From Staphylococcus pseudintermedius (GTDB lineage Bacteria > Bacillota > Bacilli > Staphylococcales > Staphylococcaceae), in the NCBI RefSeq assembly GCF_001792775.2, contig NZ_MLGE02000003.1:1-64000 (forward strand): 64,000 bases of DNA, given 5' to 3'. Position numbers and translations under genes: made by a program. How positions within the stretch are numbered: the first letter of the stretch is position 1; each line of letters opens with the position of its first letter. The notes under the pieces were generated by a model. It had not been told where the DNA came from, searched no databases, and worked only from the letters and a program-made list of their open reading frames with translations. Shown in pieces: positions 49,844-60,078 of the stretch.

Positions 49844-51133
49844 CTATCCCTCATTTTCTAATTGTTTAAGTAGTGGCAAAAAACCTGGGAATGACACATT
49901 GACACTCTCGAATTGTGCAATCTCAATCGGTTCTGGTGTCATAAGTGAAGCAACTGCTAACATCATACCGACACGATGGTCGTTATGACTGTCAACAGGT
50001 TGAATTTGACTGATTGTTGACGGCTTAATGATGAGTCCGTCGTCAGTCGGTTCAAGTTTTAGACCTAGCTTACCGAGTTCGTTTGCTGTTGTATCAATAC
50101 GGTTGGTTTCTTTCACTTTTAATTCTTCAGCATCTTTTATGATACTTGAACCATGCGCTTGTGTACAGAGTAACGCAATCGTCGGCAGCTCATCAATGCA
50201 TCTTGGAATGAGACTGCCACCAATTTCTATACCTTTTAAGTCATCCGTATATTGAACACGGATCGTCGCAGTTGGCTCTGGACCATTTGTTTGATTTGAA
50301 AGTGAAATTTTGCCGCCCATGCGCTCAACAATTTCGATAATTCCATCACGTGTTGGGTTTATTCCGACATTATGAAGCGTAATGTCGCTACCTGGTGTAA
50401 TTAATGCCGCCACGATGAGAAAGACTGCCGATGAAATATCTCCAGGCACATCGAAATCACGCGGTTGAATATGATGAATCCCTTCCCCTGGTAGGGTCAC
50501 TGTTAAATCTTGTGTTTGCACAGGGATACCATAATGGGCAAACATCGTCTCAGTATGGTTACGTGACAAATCTATTTCGCGAATAGTCGTAGTATTTTGA
50601 GCAAATAAGCTTGCAAACAAAATGGCACTTTTAACTTGTGCGCTTGCAACTGGCATTTCATAATGTATCCCTTTGACTTCACTTGAGCCAATGATTAGCG
50701 GCGTGTAGTTATCCTCTACACCTGAAATGTTGACATTCATTTGTCGAAGTGGTTGGAGCACGCGGTCCATAGGTCTTTTGCCGATAGACGCGTCTCCAGA
50801 TAGCACACTTTGAATGCCTAATCCACCAAGTAATCCGGCCATCAATCGTGTTGTTGTTCCTGAATTACCTGTATATAACGTTTGGTGTGGCGTTTGAAAA
50901 TGAGCGTAACCAGGAGAATCAATTGTAATGGCTTCATCTGTAATGTCCATTTTAACGCCTAACTTTTCAAATATTTTTGCTGTACGTAAACAATCTTCAC
51001 CGAGTAAAGGTTGATGTATAACAGAGTGTCCTTGTGCTAAAGAAGCAAGCATAATCGCCCGGTGCGTCATAGATTTGTCCCCAGGTACTGATGCTTCACC
51101 TATCAGCGGCCCGTTAATCATAATTTTTTTCAT
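49844..51133 (-). CDS. aroA: 3-phosphoshikimate 1-carboxyvinyltransferase (EPSP synthase)
   Basis: The sixth shikimate step, joining PEP to shikimate-3-phosphate. 429 residues with [30 protein letters not shown] and [14 protein letters not shown]. The glyphosate-site loop is [10 protein letters not shown] instead of LGNAGTAMRP, a class II feature shared with S. aureus AroA. It directly follows aroB. Confidence 0.97.
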   Translation of the reverse strand: MKKIMINGPLIGEASVPGDKSMTHRAIMLASLAQGHSVIHQPLLGEDCLRTAKIFEKLGVKMDITDEAITIDSPGYAHFQTPHQTLYTGNSGTTTRLMAGLLGGLGIQSVLSGDASIGKRPMDRVLQPLRQMNVNISGVEDNYTPLIIGSSEVKGIHYEMPVASAQVKSAILFASLFAQNTTTIREIDLSRNHTETMFAHYGIPVQTQDLTVTLPGEGIHHIQPRDFDVPGDISSAVFLIVAALITPGSDITLHNVGINPTRDGIIEIVERMGGKISLSNQTNGPEPTATIRVQYTDDLKGIEIGGSLIPRCIDELPTIALLCTQAHGSSIIKDAEELKVKETNRIDTTANELGKLGLKLEPTDDGLIIKPSTISQIQPVDSHNDHRVGMMLAVASLMTPEPIEIAQFESVNVSFPGFLPLLKQLENEG

Positions 51134-52207
51134 CTATATCACCTCAAGATATTGTTGTTTGAATGTCTCAAGTGCTTTTTCTAATATAGGTATCTCAACA
51201 TGTTTAACGATTGGGTCGCCAATTGCTTGTAACAGAACCATCCGCACACCCTTTGCGTCATTTTTCTTGTCATTGCGCATAAGTTTTAATAAGGGTTCGA
51301 ATTCAAATTGGCGAATGATATCTAGCGGATAACCTAAATGATTTAAATATTTCAAGTAATGTGGAACATCAAAATGCGTGCCCAATAATAGATTTGAAAC
51401 GATAAATTGATAGACAATCCCTATCATAACAGCGTGACCATGTGCAAGTTGATATTGATACTCGATCGCATGACCAAATGTATGACCTAAGTTTAAAAAT
51501 TGACGTTGACCCCGTTCTTTTTCATCATTCAAAACAATTTGCAGCTTCGTTTGAATCCCGTTAATTAAATACTGTTCAATCGCTTGTAGTGTTTTTAAAT
51601 GCATGCTATCAGGATAAGCATTTTCAAGTATCTGTACTGATTGCGCATTATTCAACAATGCATGTTTATACACTTCACCATAGCCGCTTAAAATTTCCGA
51701 ATAAGGTAATGAAGTGAGGAACTCTAAATCATAAATGACCGCTTTTGGACGATGAAAGGCACCGACAAGATTTTTACCATGTGTCGTATTGATACCCACT
51801 TTACCGCCAATACTCGAATCATGAGCAAGAATCGTTGTAGGTACTTGAATAAAATCAACGCCACGTAATAATGTTGCTGCTAAAAAGCCAACGAAATCAC
51901 CAGTTGCACCGCCACCAATTGCGATTAAGCACGTATTACGTGTAGGTTGATGTGCAAGTAGCGCTTCAATATAACGTTCATACTGCGCCATATACTTCAC
52001 TTGTTCTCCTGAAGGGATTTGAAACGTGGTATATGAATGATGGTGAACGAACCTAGAAATTTTTTGTTCCCAAGCTGTATAGACGTTTTGATCGACAAAC
52101 ACAAACACATGTTGGTAGTCAGAAACTAACGCATCTAATTGGTTGAATGCGGCATGTTCAATAATAATCGGATAATTGTGGTCCGGATATGTCGTTGTTA
52201 ATTGCAT
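51134..52207 (-). CDS. aroB: 3-dehydroquinate synthase
   Basis: The second shikimate step, closing the ring of DAHP with NAD and a divalent metal. 357 residues with GGGATGDFVGFLAATLLRG, VPTTILAHDSSIGGKVGIN and the metal site GLNLGHTFGHAIE-type segment (RQFLNLGHTFGHAIEYQ). It abuts aroA without a gap, and follows aroC by 16 bases. Confidence 0.97.
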   Translation of the reverse strand: MQLTTTYPDHNYPIIIEHAAFNQLDALVSDYQHVFVFVDQNVYTAWEQKISRFVHHHSYTTFQIPSGEQVKYMAQYERYIEALLAHQPTRNTCLIAIGGGATGDFVGFLAATLLRGVDFIQVPTTILAHDSSIGGKVGINTTHGKNLVGAFHRPKAVIYDLEFLTSLPYSEILSGYGEVYKHALLNNAQSVQILENAYPDSMHLKTLQAIEQYLINGIQTKLQIVLNDEKERGQRQFLNLGHTFGHAIEYQYQLAHGHAVMIGIVYQFIVSNLLLGTHFDVPHYLKYLNHLGYPLDIIRQFEFEPLLKLMRNDKKNDAKGVRMVLLQAIGDPIVKHVEIPILEKALETFKQQYLEVI

Positions 52208-52223
52208 GATTTATCACCTGTCA

Positions 52224-53393
52224 TTAAAATGTTTGGTTCAGCGCGCGTCTTTCAGCGACTTGTTGTGCGAGACGTGAAAAGTCCTGGGAACCGAACTCCT
52301 CTAAAACACTTCTCGCAATTTCATATGAAACAGCATGTTCACAAACAATACTTGCAGCAGGTACCGCACAGCTGTCAGAACGTTCAATTGTTGCTTTAAA
52401 TGGTTCTTTAGAGTCAATATCTACTGAAGCAAGTGGTTTATACAACGTTGGAATAGGCTTCATCACACCATTCACGATAATTGGCATACCGTTTGACATA
52501 CCACCTTCTAAACCGCCGAGATGATTAGATGCGCGGTAATAGCCTTGTTCCTCTGAATATAAAATCGGATCTTGAATTTCACTGCCTAATTTTTCTGCCG
52601 CTTTAAAACCTTCACCGAAACTTACACCTTTAAATGCGTTAATGCCAACAACACTTTGTGCAATTCTGCCATCTAGCTTTCTATCATAGTGGACATAACT
52701 ACCGATTCCGACTGGCATATGGTTAACAATGACTTGGACGACACCGCCGATAGAATCTCCCTCTTTTTTGGCACTATCAATTTTATCGCGAATCGCTTGT
52801 GCAATACTGTCGTCAATGACACGGACATCATTTTTATCAATATTTTCAATAATGGTATCAATGTTATAAATGCCCTCGTCTTTTATGCCGCCGATTTCAA
52901 TGACACGGCTATAAACGTCGATGCCTAACTGTTTCAACAATTGCTTACAAAGCGCACCAACAGCAACACGTGCGGCTGTCTCACGTGCAGAAGAGCGTTC
53001 AAGTACATTACGCAAATCACGGTGGTTATATTTCATGCCACCAACCAAATCTGCATGACCCGGTCTTGGTTTCGTAATGACGCGTTTCATATTTTCTTTC
53101 TCTTCTTCTGAAATAGGTGCCGCGCCCATAATATTACGCCAATGTGTGAAATCATCATTCTTAATGACGATCGTGACAGGGCTGCCTAATGTATAACCAT
53201 GGCGCACACCTGAAACGATTTCTACCGTATCCTTTTCAATTTGCATACGACGGCCTCTTCCATAACCACCTTGACGCTTAAACATTTCTTCGTTAATTTG
53301 ATCAATATCAATAGTCATATTTGCTGGTAGCCCTTCAATAATGACAGTTAATTGTGGACCGTGTGATTCTCCAGACGTTAAAAATCTCAACAT
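52224..53393 (-). CDS. aroC: Chorismate synthase
   Basis: The last shikimate step, an FMN-dependent enzyme. 389 residues with [47 protein letters not shown] and GISFGEGF-like motifs ([15 protein letters not shown]). The start is the ATG with GGGGGAG 8 bases upstream rather than the GTG nine bases earlier. It is the first gene of aroC-aroB-aroA-TPR-reoY-DUF1405-yugP. The gap upstream holds the ndk terminator and no other feature. Confidence 0.97.
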   Translation of the reverse strand: MLRFLTSGESHGPQLTVIIEGLPANMTIDIDQINEEMFKRQGGYGRGRRMQIEKDTVEIVSGVRHGYTLGSPVTIVIKNDDFTHWRNIMGAAPISEEEKENMKRVITKPRPGHADLVGGMKYNHRDLRNVLERSSARETAARVAVGALCKQLLKQLGIDVYSRVIEIGGIKDEGIYNIDTIIENIDKNDVRVIDDSIAQAIRDKIDSAKKEGDSIGGVVQVIVNHMPVGIGSYVHYDRKLDGRIAQSVVGINAFKGVSFGEGFKAAEKLGSEIQDPILYSEEQGYYRASNHLGGLEGGMSNGMPIIVNGVMKPIPTLYKPLASVDIDSKEPFKATIERSDSCAVPAASIVCEHAVSYEIARSVLEEFGSQDFSRLAQQVAERRALNQTF

Positions 53394-53621
53394 GATGAGC
53401 ACTCCCCCTACCGTTTAGTTCATATGTTTCATATCATAGCACAAAATAGAAAATAAATTAATAGAAAACACTTTTTCTATTCACCGCTTTTAATTGTTAA
53501 AGTAAGTTCGATAATTTCTATTTATAAACTTGGTGTTGTCGACCATTGTTTGAATCAATGTAAGTATACAATCCAGACTTACAAAATGATGATGACGAAA
53601 TGATGTGTAGAAACAAATTGA

Positions 53622-53650
53622 GGGCCCAGACAACTAAATGTCCAGGCCCC
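53622..53650 (-). terminator. Terminator of ndk
   Basis: A GC-rich hairpin (53622-53632 with 53639-53650, with G-U pairs) lies about 20 bases after the ndk stop codon and has a short AATTTGTTT tail on the minus strand. Confidence 0.65.
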
Positions 53651-53668
53651 ATTAAATAAGTTTAAATA

Positions 53669-54121
53669 TTACGCTTCATATAACCATGTTTCATCTGGTG
53701 TATGGTAAGAACTGATTTCTTCGTCTTTAAACCAAAGTCCAATTTCACGTTCAGCAGATTCCACTGAGTCTGAACCGTGAATGACATTACGCCCAACCGT
53801 TAAACCTAAATCGCCACGAATGGAACCAGGTGTCGCTTCAGAAGGATTCGTACTGCCGATAATATGACGTGCAACGGCCACAGCGTTTTCACCTTCAACA
53901 ACCATCGCAAAAACGGGTGCTGATGTAATAAAAGAAATAAGTGAATCGTAAAATGGTTTTCCTTTATGTTCACCGTAATGTGTCTCAGCTAAAGATTGCG
54001 GAACTGTCATTAATTTAGCTCCTACAAGCTTTAATCCCTTTTGTTCGATGCGTTGAACAATTTCACCAATTAATTTACGTTGTACCGCGTCCGGTTTAAT
54101 CATTACAAAACTTTTTTCCAT
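53669..54121 (-). CDS. ndk: Nucleoside diphosphate kinase
   Basis: Balances NTP and dNTP pools by a phospho-histidine ping-pong mechanism. 150 residues, full length, with [15 protein letters not shown] and the catalytic His115 in [16 protein letters not shown]. It stands between the aro genes and the heptaprenyl diphosphate genes, with its own terminator and about 80 bases from hepT. Confidence 0.97.
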   Translation of the reverse strand: MEKSFVMIKPDAVQRKLIGEIVQRIEQKGLKLVGAKLMTVPQSLAETHYGEHKGKPFYDSLISFITSAPVFAMVVEGENAVAVARHIIGSTNPSEATPGSIRGDLGLTVGRNVIHGSDSVESAEREIGLWFKDEEISSYHTPDETWLYEA

Positions 54122-54202
54122 GATGCGTAATGCCCCCTGTGTTTTTATGTATTACAAGATTATCCTATCATTTGTATGAAGCACTTTCAACAGGAAAGAT
54201 GT

Positions 54203-55159
54203 TTAATTCATTCTGCTTTGCAATCTTTTTATTAATTTTCTGAAATGTGGTTTAATTTCATTTTTAGGCAATGTTTCCAATAACGTCGAAGCTTTGTCGA
54301 GATATTTTTGGCTTACATTTAAAGATTGAGAAATCGCTTCTGATTGGCGTATTTGTTCAATGCACCAGTCAAAGTCTTCAGTTGGTGAACCTGGCGTTAA
54401 TGTTGCGACTTTTTCTTTTAATTGTGGGTTCTGCTTCATCGCTAATAATACAGGAAGTGTCATGTGACCATTACGCAAGTCACTTCCGACAGGTTTACCG
54501 AGTTTCTTTTCAGTACTCGTAAAATCTAAAACATCATCAACAATTTGGAAACTCATGCCGATATGATGACCAATATCACGCATTTTTCGAATCGTTGGAT
54601 CGTCTGTGTGTGAACTCATCGCACCCACTTCAGTAGCGAGCTGCATTAATAGCGCCGTTTTACGATTGATACGACGCAAATAGTTCGTAATCGATTGTTC
54701 TGCTCTAAATTGGTCTTGAAATTGGAAAAGTTCTCCGCGACACACTTCTATAATCGCATGTGACAGTGTTTGATGAATACGACTGTCCTGAATATAAGAT
54801 AAATGTTCTAACGCACGAGCAAGTAAAAAATTACCGGTTAAAATCGCAGTCGGTTGATCCCACTTCTTCTCGATTGTTAACTTACCACGTCTTTTATCAC
54901 TGAAATCAATCACATCATCATGGACAAGCGTTGCCATATGAATCAGCTCTAACGCTGTAGCAACACGATATGCCGCATCATTAGCAGGATTTTCACCGAC
55001 GTAACTGCTCAATATCACGAATAACGGACGAACGCGCTTACCTCCTGATGATAAAAGGTGATCTGCAGCACTTTGGAGTGTTGAATCCTCAGATTGAATC
55101 AACTGTTTCAAAGTATTTTCAATTTTTTTAATTTCCTGATTCAAGTTTAATTTCGACAT
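54203..55159 (-). CDS. hepT: Heptaprenyl diphosphate synthase component II
   Basis: The catalytic prenyltransferase subunit that builds the C35 side chain of menaquinone. 318 residues with GGKRVRPLFVI, the first aspartate-rich region HDDVIDFSDKRRG and the second FQIVDDVLDF. It acts with the HepS subunit encoded two genes upstream; menG lies between, as in B. subtilis. Confidence 0.95.
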   Translation of the reverse strand: MSKLNLNQEIKKIENTLKQLIQSEDSTLQSAADHLLSSGGKRVRPLFVILSSYVGENPANDAAYRVATALELIHMATLVHDDVIDFSDKRRGKLTIEKKWDQPTAILTGNFLLARALEHLSYIQDSRIHQTLSHAIIEVCRGELFQFQDQFRAEQSITNYLRRINRKTALLMQLATEVGAMSSHTDDPTIRKMRDIGHHIGMSFQIVDDVLDFTSTEKKLGKPVGSDLRNGHMTLPVLLAMKQNPQLKEKVATLTPGSPTEDFDWCIEQIRQSEAISQSLNVSQKYLDKASTLLETLPKNEIKPHFRKLIKRLQSRMN

Positions 55160-55176
55160 GCATAATCACCTTTTAA

Positions 55177-55890
55177 TTAGTTCGTTTTGGGTTTATAAGC
55201 TAAGTGCATTGCAGCTACGCCACCTGTAAAGCTACGGACTTTGACATTTTCAAAGTTGACACCTTCAAACATTTTCTTTAAAGTTTCGCGATCTGGAAAA
55301 TCGAATGCAGACTGTTGAAGCCATTCATATTCTTGTTTTGATTTCGCAAAAATTTTGCCAAAGATAGGCATCACAAATTTAAAATACAAACGATATCCTT
55401 GCTTGAAGACAGGCATTGTCGGTTGGCTTGTTTCTAAACACACAACCATACCACCTGGTTTCAGGACGCGATACATCTCTGACAATGCTTTTGAATAATC
55501 TGGAATATTACGTAATCCAAATCCGATCGTTACATAGTCAAATGTATTGTCATCAAACGGCAATGCCATCGCATCACCTTGAACAAGTCTAATGTTGTCC
55601 ATATGCGCCGTTTTTTCTTCGCCCACTTTAAGCATATTTTCACTGAAATCTAATCCAGTGACTTCACCTTCCGGCCCTACTGCTTGGCTTAAAGCAATGG
55701 TCCAATCAGCAGTCCCACAACAGACGTCCAAAGCAATTGTCCCTGCTTGGACATTCATTTCTTTCATTACTTTTTTACGCCACACTTTATGTTGTTCGAA
55801 GCTAATAATATTGTTTAAACGGTCATATTTGCCAGAAATATTTTGAAACACTTCATGGACTTGTGCTTTATTTGCCTTGTTTTTAGTCAT
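55177..55890 (-). CDS. menG: Demethylmenaquinone methyltransferase
   Basis: Adds the last methyl group in menaquinone synthesis (also called ubiE/menH). 237 residues with the SAM-binding loop [24 protein letters not shown], and the UbiE signature [20 protein letters not shown]. It is 9 bases from hepS and 17 bases from hepT, one operon. Confidence 0.96.
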   Translation of the reverse strand: MTKNKANKAQVHEVFQNISGKYDRLNNIISFEQHKVWRKKVMKEMNVQAGTIALDVCCGTADWTIALSQAVGPEGEVTGLDFSENMLKVGEEKTAHMDNIRLVQGDAMALPFDDNTFDYVTIGFGLRNIPDYSKALSEMYRVLKPGGMVVCLETSQPTMPVFKQGYRLYFKFVMPIFGKIFAKSKQEYEWLQQSAFDFPDRETLKKMFEGVNFENVKVRSFTGGVAAMHLAYKPKTN

Positions 55891-55899
55891 TTTGAAACC

Positions 55900-56469
55900 T
55901 CATTTACTTTTTGTATAGTTTTGTAATGCGATGATTATGTCATTGATCTCATCCGTCTGCCAATCAATTAAATAACTCAGTTGTTGCACGTCGAGTTGTT
56001 GAATCAGTTGATGGCGTATATCATCAAAGGACTGTTGGATACGGTAATGTTTCATCAATACTTGAATTAACAATGTTTCAATCGTAATCATCATATCTTT
56101 TAAATTTACATCAGTGCGTATATCCTTTTGATGTTGAATATAAGATTTTAATTCATTTATTTTTACAATCGCTTGGCTCATTTGAAGTTGTAGTTCAACA
56201 TCTTTCAAATCAGCAAGTAACTGATAATAGTGTGCACTCAGCAAATCACCTATGAGTATGGCATCACGTTCATAATGATAGTAACTGATACGATCAAGAT
56301 GTTTCATTGATGTATCAATAGAGAGACACGCAAGTTTTGCATTTAAAGGCACATCAAGTTGATCTAACAATTGACTTAAAGTTCGATTGATATGTATATT
56401 TTGGGGGCGATTGAGTTGGTTCAATCGTTTATCAAGTTGTTGTTGTAAACATTCAAAAGTATTCTCCAT
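55900..56469 (-). CDS. hepS: Heptaprenyl diphosphate synthase component I
   Basis: The small, non-catalytic but required subunit of heptaprenyl diphosphate synthase. About 189 helical residues with RISYYHYERDAILIGDLLSA, typical of HepS. The ATG with GAGGTG 6 bases upstream is preferred over the GTG nine bases earlier. It is the first gene of hepS-menG-hepT. Confidence 0.88.
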   Translation of the reverse strand: MENTFECLQQQLDKRLNQLNRPQNIHINRTLSQLLDQLDVPLNAKLACLSIDTSMKHLDRISYYHYERDAILIGDLLSAHYYQLLADLKDVELQLQMSQAIVKINELKSYIQHQKDIRTDVNLKDMMITIETLLIQVLMKHYRIQQSFDDIRHQLIQQLDVQQLSYLIDWQTDEINDIIIALQNYTKSK

Positions 56470-56561
56470 TTGACACACCTCTAATTTTAATCACTCTCTA
56501 TCTTAACACTATCAACCTAAAAATTAAATCTGATTTGCTTTTTTTGTCATAAAAGCCATGA

Positions 56562-56862
56562 ATGAAGTTTGATGTCGCTTGATTTAATGTTGCTGAAAAA
56601 ATTCGTATCAAACAAAGTGACGAGGTTTTCTTCGTCTGAAGTGAATATATTTTGTTTAAAAAGTATGGAACAAAAATGTATATACAAATCAATGGAGATA
56701 GATGTATCGCCTTGATAGGACATCACAAATGAAATGATATAAAAAGAATGAAGGATTACTTTCTTAAAGAAGTTTATAAATCGAGATGAAGTGGATAAAC
56801 TTTTGAATGATAAAAAACAAAAGAAGTCTATGTTTGAATTCAAATCGTTTGAACAGTCTTAA
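56562..56862 (+). pseudogene. Decayed open reading frame beside hup (unidentified)
   Basis: From an ATG at 56562 one frame reads as protein-like sequence, interrupted by TGA codons at 56580, 56637 and 56730. It then needs a one-base shift near 56785 to continue to a TAA at 56860. The reading has long protein-like stretches, such as FNVAEKIRIKQSDEVFFV and YGTKMYIQINGDRC, then NDIKRMKDYFLKEVYKSR and DKLLNDKKQKKSMFEF after the third stop and shift. I do not recognise the family. It could also be a chance reading of AT-rich DNA; the fossil interpretation is an inference. Confidence 0.45.
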
Positions 56863-56892
56863 AATGACGAAGTTATGAGTGGCATTAGTCAT

Positions 56893-56934
56893 AGGAAAGG
56901 CTGGAAAACACCATTGTGTCCCAGCCCCTTTCCT
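56893..56934 (-). terminator. Terminator of hup
   Basis: A 12-bp-arm hairpin with small bulges (AGGAAAGGCTGG against CCAGCCCCTTTCCT) starts about 10 bases after the hup stop codon. No T-run follows, so the efficiency is uncertain. Confidence 0.6.
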
Positions 56935-56944
56935 AATAATTGAA

Positions 56945-57217
56945 TTATTTCACAGCATCTTTTAATGCTTTACCTGCTTTGAAAGCTGGAACTTTGCTTG
57001 CAGGGATGTCAATTTCTTTACCTGTTTGAGGGTTGCGACCTTTACGTGCGGCACGCTCACGTACCTCAAAGTTACCGAAACCAATTAATTGTACTTTTTC
57101 ACCTTTAGCTAATGATGTTTGAATTGCTTCAAAAACAGCATCAACAGCTAAACCAGCTTCTTTTTTAGTTAAATCAGCTTGTTCTGCAACAGCGTTAATT
57201 AAGTCAGTTTTGTTCAT
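56945..57217 (-). CDS. hup: DNA-binding protein HU
   Basis: The 90-residue histone-like nucleoid protein. All HU hallmarks are present: [40 protein letters not shown] with the DNA-binding arm ([20 protein letters not shown]) and [16 protein letters not shown] is upstream of the ATG. It is monocistronic between gpsA and hepS. Confidence 0.98.
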   Translation of the reverse strand: MNKTDLINAVAEQADLTKKEAGLAVDAVFEAIQTSLAKGEKVQLIGFGNFEVRERAARKGRNPQTGKEIDIPASKVPAFKAGKALKDAVK

Positions 57218-57387
57218 GTCAATTCACCTCCTCAAAGGTTATGTAATGATAATTCAATTACCATTATGGTATGACTTTAACACAAGCGAATGCAAGACTG
57301 CAACGATTTATACAAGAAAAACGTTGATTTAATCGCTTTTTGTCGATTTTTTTATAATTTTGTCATGAAAATGGTCAATTTCTATCT

Positions 57388-58386
57388 TTATTCCGATTTT
57401 TTTGTACGTCCCATTAACGTTTTGACTGCCTGTTCAACAGGTTGATTTTCGAATAAAACATGATACAATGCTTCAGTAATTGGCATTTCAACATTTTCTT
57501 TTTTAGAAAGATTGTACACCGATTCAGTTGTGTACACCCCTTCAGCGACCATATTCATATGATTCATGATTTCATCTAAACTTTTCCCTTTACCAAGTTG
57601 GTAACCGAGAGAGTAGTTTCTCGAATGTGTAGAAGTACACGTTACAATTAAATCACCAATGCCACCTAAACCTTGGAATGTGAGCGGATCGGCACCAAGT
57701 TTAACGCCTAAACGTGTAATTTCTGCTAAACCACGTGTCATTAAAGCAGCTTTTGCATTATCACCAAAGCCCATACCGGCAAGGACACCGCTCGCGATAG
57801 CAATAATATTTTTAAGTGCACCACCGAGTTCTACGCCGACAAGATCATCATTTGTATACACACGTAAATAATCCGTCATGAATAAATCTTGTATCAATTT
57901 GCGTAATTCTGGATTACTTGAAGCTGCTGATACGGTGGTCGGTTGTTTGATAACCACTTCTTCGGCATGACTTGGACCAGAAAGTACGCCAATGCCTGCG
58001 TTATATTCTGGTGAAATGGAGTCTTCCAACATTTCTGAAACACGCTTAAATGTTGCATTCTCAATCCCTTTAGTAACATGAATAAAAGATTTTTTTGAAA
58101 TAAGCAATTGATTGACTTGCGACATGACCTCTCTAATCGCTTTTGTTGGCAGTGCGATTAAATAAATATCTGAATGGTCAATAGCGGTCTGAATATCTGT
58201 TGTCGCTTGAATTGTCGAATTAAGCGTAACCCCTTTTAAATAATTATGATTTGTATGTTCATGGTTGATTTCGTCTATTGTTGTTGATGTTTTACCCCAC
58301 ATTAATGTGTTGTGGCCATTGTCTGCAAGCACATTAGCCAATGCAGTACCAAAACTTCCTGTACCAAACACTGTAATGTTCGTCAT
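57388..58386 (-). CDS. gpsA: Glycerol-3-phosphate dehydrogenase [NAD(P)+]
   Basis: Makes sn-glycerol-3-phosphate from dihydroxyacetone phosphate for phospholipids and teichoic acids. 332 residues, as in S. aureus, with the Rossmann loop [35 protein letters not shown] with the catalytic Lys, and NSRNYSLG-like [14 protein letters not shown]. The ATG behind GGAGGGG is chosen rather than one 15 bases upstream that overlaps it. It follows der by 15 bases. Confidence 0.97.
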   Translation of the reverse strand: MTNITVFGTGSFGTALANVLADNGHNTLMWGKTSTTIDEINHEHTNHNYLKGVTLNSTIQATTDIQTAIDHSDIYLIALPTKAIREVMSQVNQLLISKKSFIHVTKGIENATFKRVSEMLEDSISPEYNAGIGVLSGPSHAEEVVIKQPTTVSAASSNPELRKLIQDLFMTDYLRVYTNDDLVGVELGGALKNIIAIASGVLAGMGFGDNAKAALMTRGLAEITRLGVKLGADPLTFQGLGGIGDLIVTCTSTHSRNYSLGYQLGKGKSLDEIMNHMNMVAEGVYTTESVYNLSKKENVEMPITEALYHVLFENQPVEQAVKTLMGRTKKSE

Positions 58387-58401
58387 GTTTATCCCCTCCA
58401 T

Positions 58402-59712
58402 CTAATTTCGTTTGCGTGCAATGATGTGTACCGGTGTGCCTTCAAATCCAAATGCTTGTCTAATTTGATTTTCAAGATAACGTTTGTATGAGAAATGCAT
58501 CAGTTCGACGTCATTCACAAAGACAACAAACGTCGGCGGTTCAATCGCAACTTGTGTCGCATAAAAAATATTCAGTCGACGGCCTTTATCCGTCGGCGTA
58601 GGATTCATTGCAATGGCATCCGTGATCACTTCATTCAATGTTGAACTTTGAACACGTTTTTTATGATTTTCGCTCGCTTCGTTAATTAATGGGAAAAGTG
58701 TACGTAAACGCATTTTTTCTTTTGCTGATACGAAAGCGATTTGTGCATAATCTAAAAATTGGAAGTTTTTACGTACCTCATCCATAAACTTTTTCATCGT
58801 ATTGCTATCTTTTTCTAAAGTATCCCATTTGTTAACAACGATCACAATCGCTTTTCCTTCTTCATGGGCATATCCAGCAACACGTTTATCTTGTTCAATA
58901 ATGCCTTGTTCTGCATCTAATACAACAAGAACGACATTGGAGCGTTCAATGGCTTTCAATGCACGTAATACGGAGTACTTTTCAGTTGATTCATAAACTT
59001 TCCCCTTTTTACGCATACCCGCTGTATCAATAAGTACATAATCTTGGCCTTCATAGCTATATACGGTATCGATGGCATCTCTAGTTGTACCAGCAATATT
59101 AGATACGATAACGCGTTCTTCGCCTAGAATGGCATTGATCAAACTTGATTTCCCTACATTAGGTCGACCGATTAATGACAAACGAATTGTATCATCGTCA
59201 TATGGATCTGAAGTATCTTTTTTAAAGTGTTTTGCGACCTCTTCTAATAAGTCCCCTAAACCTAGACCGTGTGAGCCCGAAAGTGGGAAAGGTTCTCCAA
59301 AACCGAGTGAATAGAAATCATAAATATCATTACGCATGTCTGGATTATCGACTTTATTAACAGCTAATACAACAGGTTTTTTAGATTTATAAAGTATTTG
59401 AGCCACAAGTTCATCATTTTGCGTGACCCCTTCACGTACATTAACCATGAATATGATAACATCAGCTTCGTCAATTGCGATTTCAGCTTGTGCGCGAATT
59501 TGAGTTTGGAATGGTGCGTCTCCGATCTCGATACCACCTGTATCAATCACATTAAATTCATGTGTGAGCCATTCACCGCTTGAATAAATACGGTCACGCG
59601 TCACACCAGGTGTATCTTCAACAATAGATACACGTTCTCCGACGATGCGGTTAAAAATTGTAGATTTTCCTACGTTAGGACGCCCCACGATAGCAACTAC
59701 AGGTTTCGTCAT
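58402..59712 (-). CDS. der: Ribosome assembly GTPase Der (EngA)
   Basis: A 436-residue GTPase needed for 50S ribosome maturation. Two tandem G domains: [14 protein letters not shown] at 9-22, with DTGGIE and NKVD, and [14 protein letters not shown] near 182, with DTAGMRKK and NKWD. A KH-like C-terminal domain follows. It is upstream of gpsA, the same der-gpsA pair as in Bacillus. Confidence 0.97.
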   Translation of the reverse strand: MTKPVVAIVGRPNVGKSTIFNRIVGERVSIVEDTPGVTRDRIYSSGEWLTHEFNVIDTGGIEIGDAPFQTQIRAQAEIAIDEADVIIFMVNVREGVTQNDELVAQILYKSKKPVVLAVNKVDNPDMRNDIYDFYSLGFGEPFPLSGSHGLGLGDLLEEVAKHFKKDTSDPYDDDTIRLSLIGRPNVGKSSLINAILGEERVIVSNIAGTTRDAIDTVYSYEGQDYVLIDTAGMRKKGKVYESTEKYSVLRALKAIERSNVVLVVLDAEQGIIEQDKRVAGYAHEEGKAIVIVVNKWDTLEKDSNTMKKFMDEVRKNFQFLDYAQIAFVSAKEKMRLRTLFPLINEASENHKKRVQSSTLNEVITDAIAMNPTPTDKGRRLNIFYATQVAIEPPTFVVFVNDVELMHFSYKRYLENQIRQAFGFEGTPVHIIARKRN

Positions 59713-60039
59713 GCTTGTTCTTCCTCTCTATGAATAACTTAAATATTAAATATATCAGTCTGTGCAAGTATATTTCGCAATGTACGATACATAACAACGT
59801 TATTATATCACGTGAAGTGTAGCGAACAAAAGCATTGGTGAAAAGTATCCCCTTACAAAGTGTAGGAATACATTTTTATTTATTTGAATAGGGTTAGAAA
59901 GATGGGTTTTGACTTTTGCGTTAAAGATGCAATGCGGTAATATAAGTGGATTTGGTATCGGGATAAGTATGAAAAAAGTTCGAGAAGTGGTACCGATAAG
60001 GCGGTAATCAAGTTTGATGGGCGAAATTTCGTAATAAAA
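59713..60039. other. Intergenic region between der and rpsA, no gene seen
   Basis: About 330 bases upstream of der and downstream of the rpsA terminator. The part near der should hold its promoter, but no clear -35/-10 pair was found. One plus-strand frame (59902-60078) is open except for a single stop, but it has no recognisable motif and overlaps the rpsA terminator, so no gene is called. Confidence 0.6.
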
Positions 60040-60070
60040 GAACTAAGGTTACGTGAAATAACCTTAGTTC
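60040..60070 (-). terminator. Terminator of rpsA
   Basis: A perfect 12-bp stem (60040-60051 with 60059-60070), 7-base loop, starting 8 bases after the rpsA stop codon and followed on the minus strand by TTTTATT. Confidence 0.9.
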
Positions 60071-60078
60071 GAAATAGA

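Noticed and set aside
56547-56843. Minus-strand open frame of 98 codons in the hup-hepS gap
   Set aside because: It begins with TTG without a ribosome binding site, is rich in Phe/Ser/Ile as expected of the antisense of Lys/Glu-rich DNA, and lies opposite a more protein-like plus-strand reading.
59902-60078. Plus-strand frame upstream of the rpsA terminator, open but for one stop
   Set aside because: There is no ribosome binding site or recognisable motif, and the last third is formed by the rpsA terminator hairpin itself; chance is the simpler explanation.
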